Assembly (NCBI GenBank): GCA_052116865.1
Contig: JBQKKG010000004.1
Span: 1 to 64,000, forward strand
Reading direction: 5' to 3'
Source of the DNA: CAUPWF01 sp963515125
GTDB lineage: Bacteria > Bacillota > Clostridia > Lachnospirales > Lachnospiraceae
Length of the DNA: 64,000 bases
In this document: positions 51,821-60,987 of the stretch, in pieces
Numbering within the stretch: the first letter of the stretch is position 1
Layout of the letters: each line of letters opens with the position of its first letter
Made by a program: the position numbers and the translations under genes
The notes under the pieces: model-generated
What the model saw: the letters and a program-made list of their open reading frames with translations, nothing else
Databases searched by the model: none
Told to the model about the DNA's origin: nothing

Positions 51821-52632
51821 AATGCAGTTCCCTCCCCATCTTTATCGTATTTAGCAATAAGAGCCATACTGATTATAATAAATAGCATTAAAACGATAGA
51901 AAGACCTGATCCAACATGCCAATTGCTTCCCTGCTTGAATTCTTGCTCAATTACATTACCGATTAGCAATATTTTGCTGCCACCTAATAAGTCGGAAATT
52001 ACAAATGTAGTAAGTGCTGGAACAAACACCATGGTTACTCCACTTATAATACCTGGAATACTAAGAGGCAAGATAATTCTTGTAAAAGTTTGTGTCCAAT
52101 TTGCACCCAAATCCTTTGCTGCATGAATCACGTCCCGATCAATTTTAGAAAGTACATTGTAGATTGGAAGCACCATAAATGGTAAAAAATTGTATACCAT
52201 ACCAAGTACAATTGCATAGGGGGTATTTATAATAGACTGATTAGGTAAATGTAAAAAAGTAAGAACACTGTTGATTACTCCATTTTTTTCTAATAAAGTC
52301 TGCCATGCAAGTGTACGCAATAAAAAGTTCATCCACATTGGAAGGATGAAAATTAGAACAACAAAACTGGACTGATTCACATTTAAATTTGATAGAATCA
52401 TTGCCAACGGGTAAGCAAGGATTAGACAGATAATTGTGCTGATGCCGGATAATAACAGTGCTAATCCTAGTGCTTTTAAATTCTCGGGACTTGTAATTTT
52501 AGCAAGATTTAACAATGTAAATTTGCCATTATTATTCGTTAAACCATAGTAAACAATCATAAGTAAAGGAATAATAATAAATGATATTGCCCAGAATAAA
52601 TAAGGACCGGCTAATAATTTTTTACTCTTCAA
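51817..52632 (-). CDS. potB: Spermidine/putrescine permease PotB
   Basis: This 271-residue protein has six membrane segments. ALGLALLLSGISTIICLILAYPLAMIL and the EAA-type loop HAAKDLGANWTQTFTRIILPLSIPGIISG are typical of PotB. It pairs with the PotC half of the next gene to form the translocation path. It overlaps potA by 11 bases and potCD by 4, so the set is translationally coupled. Confidence 0.93.
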   Translation of the reverse strand: MKSKKLLAGPYLFWAISFIIIPLLMIVYYGLTNNNGKFTLLNLAKITSPENLKALGLALLLSGISTIICLILAYPLAMILSNLNVNQSSFVVLIFILPMWMNFLLRTLAWQTLLEKNGVINSVLTFLHLPNQSIINTPYAIVLGMVYNFLPFMVLPIYNVLSKIDRDVIHAAKDLGANWTQTFTRIILPLSIPGIISGVTMVFVPALTTFVISDLLGGSKILLIGNVIEQEFKQGSNWHVGSGLSIVLMLFIIISMALIAKYDKDGEGTAF

Positions 52633-53695
52633 TTGCTACAGCCTCCGCGTCTTCTGATGATGGTTTGTGCATAATCTGGATGTCATATGGGTCTACTTTG
52701 ATGCCAACTTCCGTTCCAACAGGTACCATATCTGTACTATGTACCAGCCATTCATAGTTATTAGCTGTCACTTCCATTTCGTAGTGTACGCCTTTGAAAA
52801 TGAGATGAGTAACAATACCCTCCAAAGTACCTTCATTCGGTTGGACTAAATCTACATCCTCCGGACGTATGACTACATCCACTGGTTTATTTTTACCAAA
52901 TCCAGTATCTACACATGCAAAACAGGTTCCCAATATTTTCACTAATTTGTCTTCTAACATAATTCCAGGAATGATATTACTCTCCCCAATAAAGTCTGCT
53001 ACAAAAGCATTCTGTGGTTCGTTATAAATATCTTCAGGAGAACCAATTTGTTGAATGTATCCTTGATTCATAACAACAATGGTATCTGACATGGTTAGGG
53101 CTTCCTCTTGGTCGTGAGTCACGTAAACAAAAGTGATACCTAATTCATTCTTTAATCGAATGAGTTCATATTGCATATCCTGACGTAATTTTAAATCTAA
53201 AGCACCAAGGGGTTCGTCTAATAATAAAACTTTTGGCTCATTCACAATTGCTCTAGCAATTGCAATACGTTGTTGCTGTCCCCCACTTAAGGAATCAGGA
53301 GTACGATTTTCGAATCCATCTAAATTGACTAGTTTCAAGGCATAACGAATTTTGTCATTAATATAAGTCCGACTTTTCCCTTTAATCTTCAAACCGAAAG
53401 CAATATTTTCTGCAATAGTCATATGGGTAAATAAGGCGTATTTTTGAAACACGGTATTAAGTTGGCGCTTATTCGGTGGCAGAGTATTGATATTTTTACC
53501 TTGAAAAATTATATCTCCATTGTCTGGTGTTTCGAAACCACCTAGAATTCGAAGTAGTGTTGTCTTTCCACAACCACTTGGACCAAGTAATGTGAGAAAT
53601 TCGTTCTCGCGGATATAAAGATTTAATTCATCCAAAACAAGATTTTCACCAAATGATTTTGATATATTAACGATATCAATTAATTTATTAGCCAT
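52622..53695 (-). CDS. potA: Spermidine/putrescine importer ATPase PotA
   Basis: This 357-residue ATPase has Walker A LGPSGCGKTT, Q-loop VFQKYALFTHMT, signature LSGGQQQRIAIARAI, Walker B VLLLDEPLGALD and switch YVTHDQEEALTMSD. The C-terminal TOBE-type regulatory domain (VVIRPEDVDLVQPNEGTLEGIVTHLIFKGVHYEM) is complete. Met at 53695 is chosen because AAGGAGGATATT precedes it; the frame extends to 53746 into the regulator gene. It drives polyamine uptake. Confidence 0.93.
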   Translation of the reverse strand: MANKLIDIVNISKSFGENLVLDELNLYIRENEFLTLLGPSGCGKTTLLRILGGFETPDNGDIIFQGKNINTLPPNKRQLNTVFQKYALFTHMTIAENIAFGLKIKGKSRTYINDKIRYALKLVNLDGFENRTPDSLSGGQQQRIAIARAIVNEPKVLLLDEPLGALDLKLRQDMQYELIRLKNELGITFVYVTHDQEEALTMSDTIVVMNQGYIQQIGSPEDIYNEPQNAFVADFIGESNIIPGIMLEDKLVKILGTCFACVDTGFGKNKPVDVVIRPEDVDLVQPNEGTLEGIVTHLIFKGVHYEMEVTANNYEWLVHSTDMVPVGTEVGIKVDPYDIQIMHKPSSEDAEAVAIEE

Positions 53696-53718
53696 AGAAA
53701 TATCCTCCTTAAATGTAG

Positions 53719-54258
53719 TTAAAAGCTTGGTGGGGTACTTACCCAAATCAATTTAGCACCGGTTGTCTTACTAGCACTTATAAAGTGCTCGGCAGAAGGA
53801 GTAAAGTAAAACGCTTCTCCTTTTTTAGCAGTATAAGCTTTTTTGCCAATATGAATTTTAATACTTCCTTGTAGGACATAACCGAATTCTTCTCCCTCAT
53901 GGGGGACATCAAAATAGGTAGCACCACCTGGCTCTAAAGTAAGCCGGATAGGTTCCATCATATTTTTCTGGGCATTTGGTATAATCCATTCGATTTGATT
54001 TTTTAAATCCATATCCACTTTCTTAAAAAAGTCGTCTTGTGCAAATACGATTTGTTCATCGTCATCGTCTTGAAAAAAGTCCTTTAGATTAGTACCCAAA
54101 CACTGTAGGATATCAACCAATGTGGAGATAGAAGGGGATGTTAAATCACGTTCGAGTTGTGAAATGAATCCCTTAGATAATTCGGCACGGTCTGCCAATT
54201 CTTCTTGTGTCAAATTCTTTGCAATCCGTAGTTCTCTTAATTTATTTCCTATATCCAT
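53719..54258 (-). CDS. XRE-cupin regulator of the pot operon
   Basis: The protein has 179 residues. Residues 5-60 are an XRE helix-turn-helix (IGNKLRELRIAKNLTQEELADRAELSKGFISQLERDLTSPSISTL). Residues 105-175 are a cupin (LEPGGATYFDVPHEGEEFGYVLQGSIKIHIGKKAYTAKKGEAFYF). PuuR-type regulators with this design sense polyamines. It is the first gene of the pot operon, with 23 bases to potA, and is presumed to be its regulator. Confidence 0.88.
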   Translation of the reverse strand: MDIGNKLRELRIAKNLTQEELADRAELSKGFISQLERDLTSPSISTLVDILQCLGTNLKDFFQDDDDEQIVFAQDDFFKKVDMDLKNQIEWIIPNAQKNMMEPIRLTLEPGGATYFDVPHEGEEFGYVLQGSIKIHIGKKAYTAKKGEAFYFTPSAEHFISASKTTGAKLIWVSTPPSF

Positions 54259-54556
54259 TACGTTACCTCATTTTAGAATTAATATGCAAAGTAATAGTAA
54301 AAATAAACAATAAGTTTAGTATAACTATACTTTGGCGCAAGATTAATTATACATGATATGAGAAAAAGGTCAATTGTTTTTTGAGTTATATTCATGAAAA
54401 ATATACGATGTTTTATATAAAAGTAAAAGAAACGTATAAAAATTTTTTATATAATTAAATAACATAAAGGATCACTTTAATTTCTGCTGTACTTTTGATT
54501 GTGGACGTATTATAATAAAAACTATATATTGATTAATGAAAGAGGAGTTACACTAA

Positions 54557-56500
54557 ATGAGCGAAAAAAAAGAAATAGTTGACGGCGGGATAGTCCAAGA
54601 GGAATCTCACGAAAAGATTTGTGCCGAAGATACTACGGAAGATAAAGCGGAAGTGTCAACAGCAGAAAATGAGATAACTAATATAGAAGGCGATAATGGA
54701 GAAAGTCATGTGGATAAAGAAGTTAAGACTCCTAATTTAACGGAGGAAGAATATCTGGATGAAGTTGAATTTTTAGATGAAGATGAGTTCTTGGATGAAG
54801 AAGAAAGCGAAGACTTACTTTTAGATGAAAATGAGTTCTTGGATGAAGAAGAAAGCGAAGACTTACTTTTAGATGAAGATGAGTTCCTGGATGAAGAGGA
54901 CAGTGAAGATGGACTTTTAGATGAAGATGAGTTTTTAGACGAAGATGAATTTTTGGATGGAGATGAGTTTTTGGATGAGGATGAATACTTAGATGAGGAA
55001 AAGAGTCCAAGATTATCAGAAGACGAACTTCAAGAGCAAAAGGTTGAAAAAGAAATGGAAGAGTCAGATTACTTTGATCATACAGATTCTCAAGAGGAGA
55101 AGAAGCATAAAATTCCAAAACCAATTCTTATTACATTAGGAAGTATATTTGGAATCATTGCACTTACATATTTTGCGGGTGTGATTTTCTTTTTTAGTCA
55201 TTTCTATTATAATACTACAATTAATGAAGTGAATTTTTCCATGAAAAGTGTAGCCCATGTGGAAAAATACTTTGAGAGTCAAGTAGACGGATATGTTTTA
55301 ACGCTACAGGAAAACACAGGATCTACGGAGAAAATAGAAGGAAAAGAGATATCACTCACATATAAGCAAAGTGGGGAATTGCAGAAAATTTTAAAAGACC
55401 AGAATGCATTTTTATGGCCTCGCGCGTTCTTTAAAGAAGCAAAAATTAAAGCAAGTGTTTCTGTTGAGTACGATGAAGAAGTACTAGAAAAAGTAATCAA
55501 TGAATTGAATTGCATGAAGCCAGAGAATCAAACACCTCCAACCAATGCTTATCCAGGATTTAATGCAGAAACACAGACTTACGAAATTATACCAGAAGTA
55601 CTTGGAACACAGATTAATAGCGAACAGTTTCACAAAGCAATCAAGACATGTCTAAGTGGTTTTGTAGATGTACTTCCAATGGAAGAAAAACATTGTTATC
55701 AAGAACCCAAATTCTTAAAGGATTCAAAGGAAGTTGTACAAGCGTTAGATACAATGAATAAGTATATTAAAGGTACAGTGACGTATAGCAATGGTGAAAT
55801 AGTGGATGCGAATAAGATTTCCGAGTGGCTTACATTAGGTGAAAATTCGGAAGCGATTTTTAACGCAGAAGCAGTGCAAGCTTACGTGGCGGATTTGGAT
55901 GCTAGATATAGTACGGTTGGAACAACGCGTACTATTACAACACCAACTGGAAAGGTGGCAGAAGTATCTGGAGGGTACTATGGATGGGATGTAGATACAC
56001 AAGGCGAGTATGATACGTTGGTGGCTAATATACAGGGTGGTGAGCCTGTGTCAAGAGATATTATATATGCTCAAACAGCTGCAGCGCATGGACCAACTGA
56101 TTGGGGGAATACCTATATAGAGGTAGATTTGTCTAATCAATACATGTGGTATATTCAAGATGGTGCAGTTGCGTTTGAATCTGCAGTAGTAACAGGGCTT
56201 CCAAGAGATGGAAAAGCAACACCAGCAGGGGTATTTCAAATCCTTGAACGCATGAGAAATAAAACATTACGTGGAACCAAAAGACCGGATGGTACTTATG
56301 AATATGAGACACCAGTGTCCTATTGGATGCGTGTTACTTGGTCAGGAATAGGTTTTCATGATGCATCTTGGCAACCAACATTTGGAGGAAGTCGCTATCA
56401 GACCAATGGTTCTCATGGATGTATTAATATGCCAGTTAGTGGAGCAGCAACACTTTACGATATGATAGCTACGGGATGCCCAGTGGTTATGCATTACTAA
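54557..56500 (+). CDS. Membrane L,D-transpeptidase with long acidic repetitive N-tail
   Basis: The protein has 647 residues. Residues 1-185 are cytoplasmic and very acidic, with 16-residue repeats (EFLDEEESEDLLLDEN) from residue 77 and then shorter DEFLDED units. One membrane segment spans about 189-213. Outside follow peptidoglycan-binding-4-like domains (about 230-480, with TPPTNAYPGFNAETQTYEIIPEVLG) and a YkuD L,D-transpeptidase domain (WGNTYIEVDLSNQYMWYI to the end). The catalytic motif is SHGCINM with Cys 622. It forms 3-3 crosslinks or attaches proteins to the wall. The tail is unusual and may bind a basic or cell-division partner. Confidence 0.9.
   Translation: MSEKKEIVDGGIVQEESHEKICAEDTTEDKAEVSTAENEITNIEGDNGESHVDKEVKTPNLTEEEYLDEVEFLDEDEFLDEEESEDLLLDENEFLDEEESEDLLLDEDEFLDEEDSEDGLLDEDEFLDEDEFLDGDEFLDEDEYLDEEKSPRLSEDELQEQKVEKEMEESDYFDHTDSQEEKKHKIPKPILITLGSIFGIIALTYFAGVIFFFSHFYYNTTINEVNFSMKSVAHVEKYFESQVDGYVLTLQENTGSTEKIEGKEISLTYKQSGELQKILKDQNAFLWPRAFFKEAKIKASVSVEYDEEVLEKVINELNCMKPENQTPPTNAYPGFNAETQTYEIIPEVLGTQINSEQFHKAIKTCLSGFVDVLPMEEKHCYQEPKFLKDSKEVVQALDTMNKYIKGTVTYSNGEIVDANKISEWLTLGENSEAIFNAEAVQAYVADLDARYSTVGTTRTITTPTGKVAEVSGGYYGWDVDTQGEYDTLVANIQGGEPVSRDIIYAQTAAAHGPTDWGNTYIEVDLSNQYMWYIQDGAVAFESAVVTGLPRDGKATPAGVFQILERMRNKTLRGTKRPDGTYEYETPVSYWMRVTWSGIGFHDASWQPTFGGSRYQTNGSHGCINMPVSGAATLYDMIATGCPVVMHY
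54785..54928 (+). repeat. Three tandem 48-bp repeats in the transpeptidase gene
   Basis: GAGTTCTTGGATGAAG-type units start at 54785, 54833 and 54881, each 48 bp. Copies 1 and 2 are nearly identical and copy 3 diverges. Shorter in-frame units continue to about 55000. The number of units is likely to vary between strains by slippage. Confidence 0.85.
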
Positions 56501-56524
56501 AATTAAGATATAAAGAGGTAAAAA

Positions 56525-57658
56525 ATGTATCAATTAATCAAGCGAGATGGCTTAGCCAAAAGGGGGAGATTTCATACAGTCCATGGGACGATAGAGACAC
56601 CCGTATTTATGAATGTTGGAACTGCGGCAGCTATTAAAGGAGCAGTTTCAACAGAAGATTTACAAGGTATTAAAACACAAGTAGAACTATCAAATACTTA
56701 TCATTTACATGTAAGACCAGGAGATAAGGTTGTGAAGCAACTAGGGGGTCTTCATAAATTTATGGTTTGGGATAAGCCTATTTTAACAGATTCGGGTGGG
56801 TTTCAAGTTTTTTCGTTGGCAGGTCTTCGCAAAATTAAAGAAGAGGGTGTTTACTTCCATTCCCATATTGATGGTCATAAGATATTCATGGGTCCAGAAG
56901 AAAGTATGCAGATACAGTCTAACTTGGCATCTACAATAGCTATGGCATTTGATGAATGTCCTCCAAGTATTGAAAGTAAGGAATATATGCAGCATTCTGT
57001 AGATCGAACGACAAGATGGTTGGAACGATGTCAGAAGGAAATGACACGATTAAATGGATTGGAAGAGACAATTAACAATAAACAGATGTTGTTTGGTATT
57101 AATCAAGGTGGAATCTATGAAGATATTCGAATTGAGCATGCAAAAAGGATTTCAGAGATGGATCTGGATGGGTATGCGGTCGGAGGCTTAGCAGTTGGTG
57201 AATCACATGAGGATATGTATCGCATTTTGGATGCCACAGTTCCGTATTTGCCGTTGGAAAAGCCGACATATTTAATGGGGGTTGGTACTCCAGCGAACAT
57301 TTTGGAGGCAGTAGAGCGAGGCGTTGACTTTTTTGATTGTGTATATCCAAGTCGAAATGGTCGTCATGGACATGTATATACAAATCACGGTAAGTTGAAT
57401 CTTTTTAATGCGAAATTTGAATTGGATGACCAACCAATTGAAGCGGGTTGTCAATGTCCTGCATGCCGTAGTTATAGCCGTGCATATATCAGACATTTAT
57501 TAAAGGCAAAAGAAATGTTAGGGATGCGTTTATGTGTTCTTCACAACTTATATTTTTATAATACAATGATGGAAGAAATTAGGGATGCCATTGAAAGTGG
57601 AAAATTTCTAGAATATAAGCGTAATAAGCTTGAAGGAATGAATCCCAGTAATAAATAG
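56525..57658 (+). CDS. tgt: Queuine/preQ1 tRNA-ribosyltransferase (tRNA-guanine transglycosylase)
   Basis: This 377-residue TIM barrel has TIETPVFMNVGTAAAIKG, the catalytic Asp in LTDSGGFQVFSL, GINQGGIYEDIR, GGLAVGE, the nucleophile Asp in FDCVYPSRNGRHG, and zinc ligands CQCPACRSYSRAYIRHL with a later His (VLHNLYFY). It exchanges guanine-34 for preQ1 in GUN anticodons. It is followed by yajC at 106 bases, a conserved tgt-yajC order. Confidence 0.96.
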   Translation: MYQLIKRDGLAKRGRFHTVHGTIETPVFMNVGTAAAIKGAVSTEDLQGIKTQVELSNTYHLHVRPGDKVVKQLGGLHKFMVWDKPILTDSGGFQVFSLAGLRKIKEEGVYFHSHIDGHKIFMGPEESMQIQSNLASTIAMAFDECPPSIESKEYMQHSVDRTTRWLERCQKEMTRLNGLEETINNKQMLFGINQGGIYEDIRIEHAKRISEMDLDGYAVGGLAVGESHEDMYRILDATVPYLPLEKPTYLMGVGTPANILEAVERGVDFFDCVYPSRNGRHGHVYTNHGKLNLFNAKFELDDQPIEAGCQCPACRSYSRAYIRHLLKAKEMLGMRLCVLHNLYFYNTMMEEIRDAIESGKFLEYKRNKLEGMNPSNK

Positions 57659-57764
57659 ATGAAAAAAATATAAAAATTCCATGAAATGAATGAATTTGCT
57701 TGAAGTACAAGCTATTATTGTGTATGATATCCGTAGTGATTTATTAGATTTAGGAGGAAATAAT

Positions 57765-58061
57765 ATGATTTTAGCAGCAGCGGCTACAAACTGGACACTG
57801 ATGATTATAGTGTATGCAGTATTGATTGGTGGATTTTGGTTTATGTTAATCCGTCCACAGAAGAAAGAACAAAAAAGGGTAGCAGCCATGATTTCGGACA
57901 TGGAGGTCGGTGATACCGTGCTAACAACGAGTGGATTTTATGGTGTGGTTATTGATATTACAGATGAAGATGTAATTGTAGAGTTTGGGAATAATAAGAA
58001 TTGTAGAATTCCAATGCAGAAAGCTGCAGTTATGCAAGTTGAAAAACCTAACGCTGAATAA
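57765..58061 (+). CDS. yajC: Preprotein translocase accessory subunit YajC
   Basis: The protein has 98 residues. A single N-terminal membrane segment (TLMIIVYAVLIGGFWFMLI) is followed by RPQKKEQKRVAAMISDMEVGDTVLTTSGFYGVVIDITDEDVIVEFG, the YajC signature. It associates with SecDF and SecYEG. ATG 57765 follows TAGGAGGAAA; the longer frame from 57690 lacks such a site. Confidence 0.95.
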   Translation: MILAAAATNWTLMIIVYAVLIGGFWFMLIRPQKKEQKRVAAMISDMEVGDTVLTTSGFYGVVIDITDEDVIVEFGNNKNCRIPMQKAAVMQVEKPNAE

Positions 58062-58075
58062 GCGTTGGGTTTTTT
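58046..58075 (+). terminator. Terminator overlapping the yajC stop
   Basis: AACCTAACGCT pairs with AGCGTTGGGTT around GAATA with one mismatch, then TTTTTT. The yajC stop codon lies in the loop. Confidence 0.85.
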
Positions 58076-58106
58076 CTATATATATGCACTTTTATACGGT
58101 AAAGGG

Positions 58107-58135
58107 TTGAAATGAAAACAGAAATGTTATATTAT
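58107..58135 (+). promoter_or_regulatory. Promoter of the leuB-ilvD-ilvB unit
   Basis: TTGAAA (58107-58112) and TATTAT (58130-58135) are 17 bp apart, leaving a leader of only about 30 bases. No T-box or leader peptide fits in that space. Confidence 0.6.
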
Positions 58136-58171
58136 TAACCAATATAGATTTTGAAGGGAAGGTATAGGCAA

Positions 58172-59257
58172 ATGGAATTTTTGATTGGAGTTATCAAAGG
58201 GGATGGCATTGGGCCGGAGATAGTAAAAGAAGCAATAAAAACCTTACAAAAAATTAGTATAGTGTATAATCATACATTTACATATAAAGATTTATTATTA
58301 GGTGGAGCATCCATTGATGTGCATGGAATACCACTTACAGAGGAGACTATTGCTGAAGCAAAATTATGTGATGCCATTCTAATGGGATCAATCGGGGGAG
58401 ATGCAAAGGTCTCGCCATGGTATCAGCTAGAACCATCAAAAAGACCGGAGGCAGGGTTGTTAAAGATACGAAAGGAATTAAATCTATTCGCGAACCTACG
58501 ACCAGCTGTATTATACAATGAATTAAAGGATGCTTGTCCACTGAAAAAAGAGATTATAGAAGGTGGATTTGATATGATGATAATGAGAGAACTGACAGGT
58601 GGACTCTACTTTGGGGATAGAAAGACGGTAGAAGATAATGGGGTAGTTACAGCATATGATTCATTATCCTATAATGAGGATGAAATCCGTAGAATTGCAA
58701 AGCGCGCGTTTGACATTGCAAGAAAAAGGCACAAAAAAATTATTAGTGTTGACAAAGCGAATGTGTTAGATACATCTAGACTTTGGCGAAAGATTGTGGA
58801 TGAGGTAGGGGACGACTACAAAGATGTGAAATTAGAACATATGTTAGTGGATAATTGCGCGATGCAACTGGTAAAGAATCCAAAACAATTTGATGTAATA
58901 CTTACAGAAAATATGTTTGGTGATATTTTATCAGATGAGGCAAGTATGATTACTGGATCGATAGGAATGTTAGGATCTGCCAGCCTAAATGAAAGTAAAT
59001 TTGGACTTTATGAGCCAAGTGGAGGTTCAGCTCCAGATATAGCTGGTAAAGGAATTGCAAATCCAATTGCAACTATTTTGTCAGCAGCTATGTTGCTAAG
59101 GTTCTCATTTGATTTAGACCAGGAGGCTAAGGCAATTGAGCATGCAGTGGGTGACGTGTTGAAACTAGGCTACCGTACCATTGATATTATGTCAGAAGGT
59201 AAAACTCAAGTAGGAACCAGCACTATAGGAGATCTTATTTGTAACTATATTCAATAA
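58172..59257 (+). CDS. leuB: 3-isopropylmalate dehydrogenase
   Basis: The protein has 361 residues. GVIKGDGIGPEIVKEAIK is the N-terminal motif; LRKELNLFANLRPA, TGGLYFGDRKT, DKANVLDTSRLWRKIVDEV, DNCAMQLVKNPKQFDVILTENMFGDILSDEASMITGSIGMLGSASL and EPSGGSAPDIAGKGIANP follow. It oxidatively decarboxylates 3-isopropylmalate in leucine synthesis. The start at ATG 58172 is favoured by homology over TTG 58151. It leads the branched-chain set here, without leuA or leuCD in the window. Confidence 0.93.
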   Translation: MEFLIGVIKGDGIGPEIVKEAIKTLQKISIVYNHTFTYKDLLLGGASIDVHGIPLTEETIAEAKLCDAILMGSIGGDAKVSPWYQLEPSKRPEAGLLKIRKELNLFANLRPAVLYNELKDACPLKKEIIEGGFDMMIMRELTGGLYFGDRKTVEDNGVVTAYDSLSYNEDEIRRIAKRAFDIARKRHKKIISVDKANVLDTSRLWRKIVDEVGDDYKDVKLEHMLVDNCAMQLVKNPKQFDVILTENMFGDILSDEASMITGSIGMLGSASLNESKFGLYEPSGGSAPDIAGKGIANPIATILSAAMLLRFSFDLDQEAKAIEHAVGDVLKLGYRTIDIMSEGKTQVGTSTIGDLICNYIQ

Positions 59258-59297
59258 AAATCACAGGAAAAAATTGTGATATGAAGGAGGAAACACT

Positions 59298-60965
59298 ATG
59301 AAAAGTGATACAGTAACAAAGGGAATACAACAAGCGCCACATAGATCCTTGTTGAATGCGCTAGGCTATACTAAAGAAGAACAAAAAAGACCATTGATTG
59401 GGATTGTAAGCTCTTATAATGAAATTGTGCCAGGGCATATGAACTTAGATAAGATTGTTGATGCTGTAAAGATAGGGGTTGCAATGGCAGGAGGGACGCC
59501 CGTGGTGTTTCCTGCAATTGCAGTGTGTGATGGGATTGCAATGGGACACATTGGCATGAAGTATTCACTGGTAACGAGAGATTTAATTGCTGATTCTACG
59601 GAAGCCATGGCAATGGCACATCAATTCGATGCTTTGGTAATGGTTCCAAATTGTGATAAAAATGTACCAGGACTTCTAATGGCAGCAGCTAGGGTTAATA
59701 TTCCAACGGTATTTGTAAGTGGTGGTCCGATGCTTGCAGGTCGTGTGAACGGATGTAAGACCAGTTTGTCTAGTATGTTTGAAGCAGTTGGTTCTTATGC
59801 GGCAGGCACAATGAGCGCAGAAGAAGTAGAAGACTTTGAAAATAAAGTATGTCCTACTTGTGGGTCTTGTTCAGGTATGTATACGGCGAACAGTATGAAT
59901 TGCCTAACAGAAGCGCTTGGAATGGGATTACAGGGAAATGGAACAATACCAGCAGTGTATTCAGAAAGAATACGTTTAGCAAAACATGCCGGTATGAAAG
60001 TGATGGAAATGTTAGAACGAGATATTCGACCAAGGGATATTATGACAAATTATGCATTTTTAAATGCGTTGACTGTAGATATGGCACTTGGATGTTCCAC
60101 AAATAGTATGCTTCATTTACCAGCAATTGCACATGAATTAGGTATAAATTTAAATCTTGAGATTGCAAATGAGATTAGCGCCATTACACCAAATCTATGT
60201 CACCTAGCGCCAGCAGGGCATACATACATGGAAGATTTGAACGAAGCAGGTGGTGTCTATGCAGTTATGAACGAGCTAAATAAAAAGCACTTAATATATA
60301 CAGAGTGCATGACAGTGACGGGGAAAACCGTAGGTGAAAACATTGCCCCTTGCTCTAATAAAGATACGAATGTAATAAGAAGTATTGAACATCCATATAG
60401 TGAAACAGGTGGGATTGCAGTTCTAAAGGGAAATTTAGCACCTGATTCAGGAGTAGTAAAAAGATCGGCAGTGGTACCAGAAATGATGGTTCACGAAGGG
60501 CCTGCTCGAGTATTTGATTGTGAAGAAGATGCGATTGAAGCGATAAAGTCGAATGAAATTAAAGCAGGAGATGTGGTCGTGATACGTTACGAAGGACCAA
60601 AAGGAGGTCCAGGTATGCGTGAAATGTTAAATCCAACTTCTGCGATTGCTGGGATGGGTCTTGGCTCTAGTGTTGCTTTAATTACAGATGGTCGATTTAG
60701 CGGTGCATCTAGGGGTGCTTCTATTGGTCATGTCTCACCAGAAGCGGCAGTAGGGGGACCGATTGCACTTGTAGAAGAAGGAGATATTATTAGAATTAAT
60801 ATTCCTGAAAATAAATTAGAGTTAGATGTTACAGAAGATGTACTAGCAGACCGAAGGAAACGCTGGGTTCCAAGAGAACCCAAAATAACTTCAGGATATC
60901 TGGCACGATATGCATCCATGGTTACATCTGGTAACCGGGGAGCAGTACTAGAGATACCAAGATAA
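59298..60965 (+). CDS. ilvD: Dihydroxy-acid dehydratase
   Basis: This 555-residue protein has iron-sulfur Cys in VMVPNCDKNVPG and CPTCGSCSGMYTANSMNC, plus GPKGGPGMREML, DGRFSGASRGASIGHVSPEAAVGGPIALV. It dehydrates dihydroxyisovalerate and its isoleucine counterpart. The length is normal. AAGGAGGAAA precedes ATG 59298, and ilvB follows after 22 bases. Confidence 0.96.
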   Translation: MKSDTVTKGIQQAPHRSLLNALGYTKEEQKRPLIGIVSSYNEIVPGHMNLDKIVDAVKIGVAMAGGTPVVFPAIAVCDGIAMGHIGMKYSLVTRDLIADSTEAMAMAHQFDALVMVPNCDKNVPGLLMAAARVNIPTVFVSGGPMLAGRVNGCKTSLSSMFEAVGSYAAGTMSAEEVEDFENKVCPTCGSCSGMYTANSMNCLTEALGMGLQGNGTIPAVYSERIRLAKHAGMKVMEMLERDIRPRDIMTNYAFLNALTVDMALGCSTNSMLHLPAIAHELGINLNLEIANEISAITPNLCHLAPAGHTYMEDLNEAGGVYAVMNELNKKHLIYTECMTVTGKTVGENIAPCSNKDTNVIRSIEHPYSETGGIAVLKGNLAPDSGVVKRSAVVPEMMVHEGPARVFDCEEDAIEAIKSNEIKAGDVVVIRYEGPKGGPGMREMLNPTSAIAGMGLGSSVALITDGRFSGASRGASIGHVSPEAAVGGPIALVEEGDIIRINIPENKLELDVTEDVLADRRKRWVPREPKITSGYLARYASMVTSGNRGAVLEIPR

Positions 60966-60987
60966 TAGAAGAAAAGGAGAACATTAT

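Noticed and set aside
54732..55124. 130-codon antisense frame opposite the acidic repeats
   Set aside because: It is a His/Leu/Pro-rich shadow created by the repetitive GAT/GAA codons on the coding strand.
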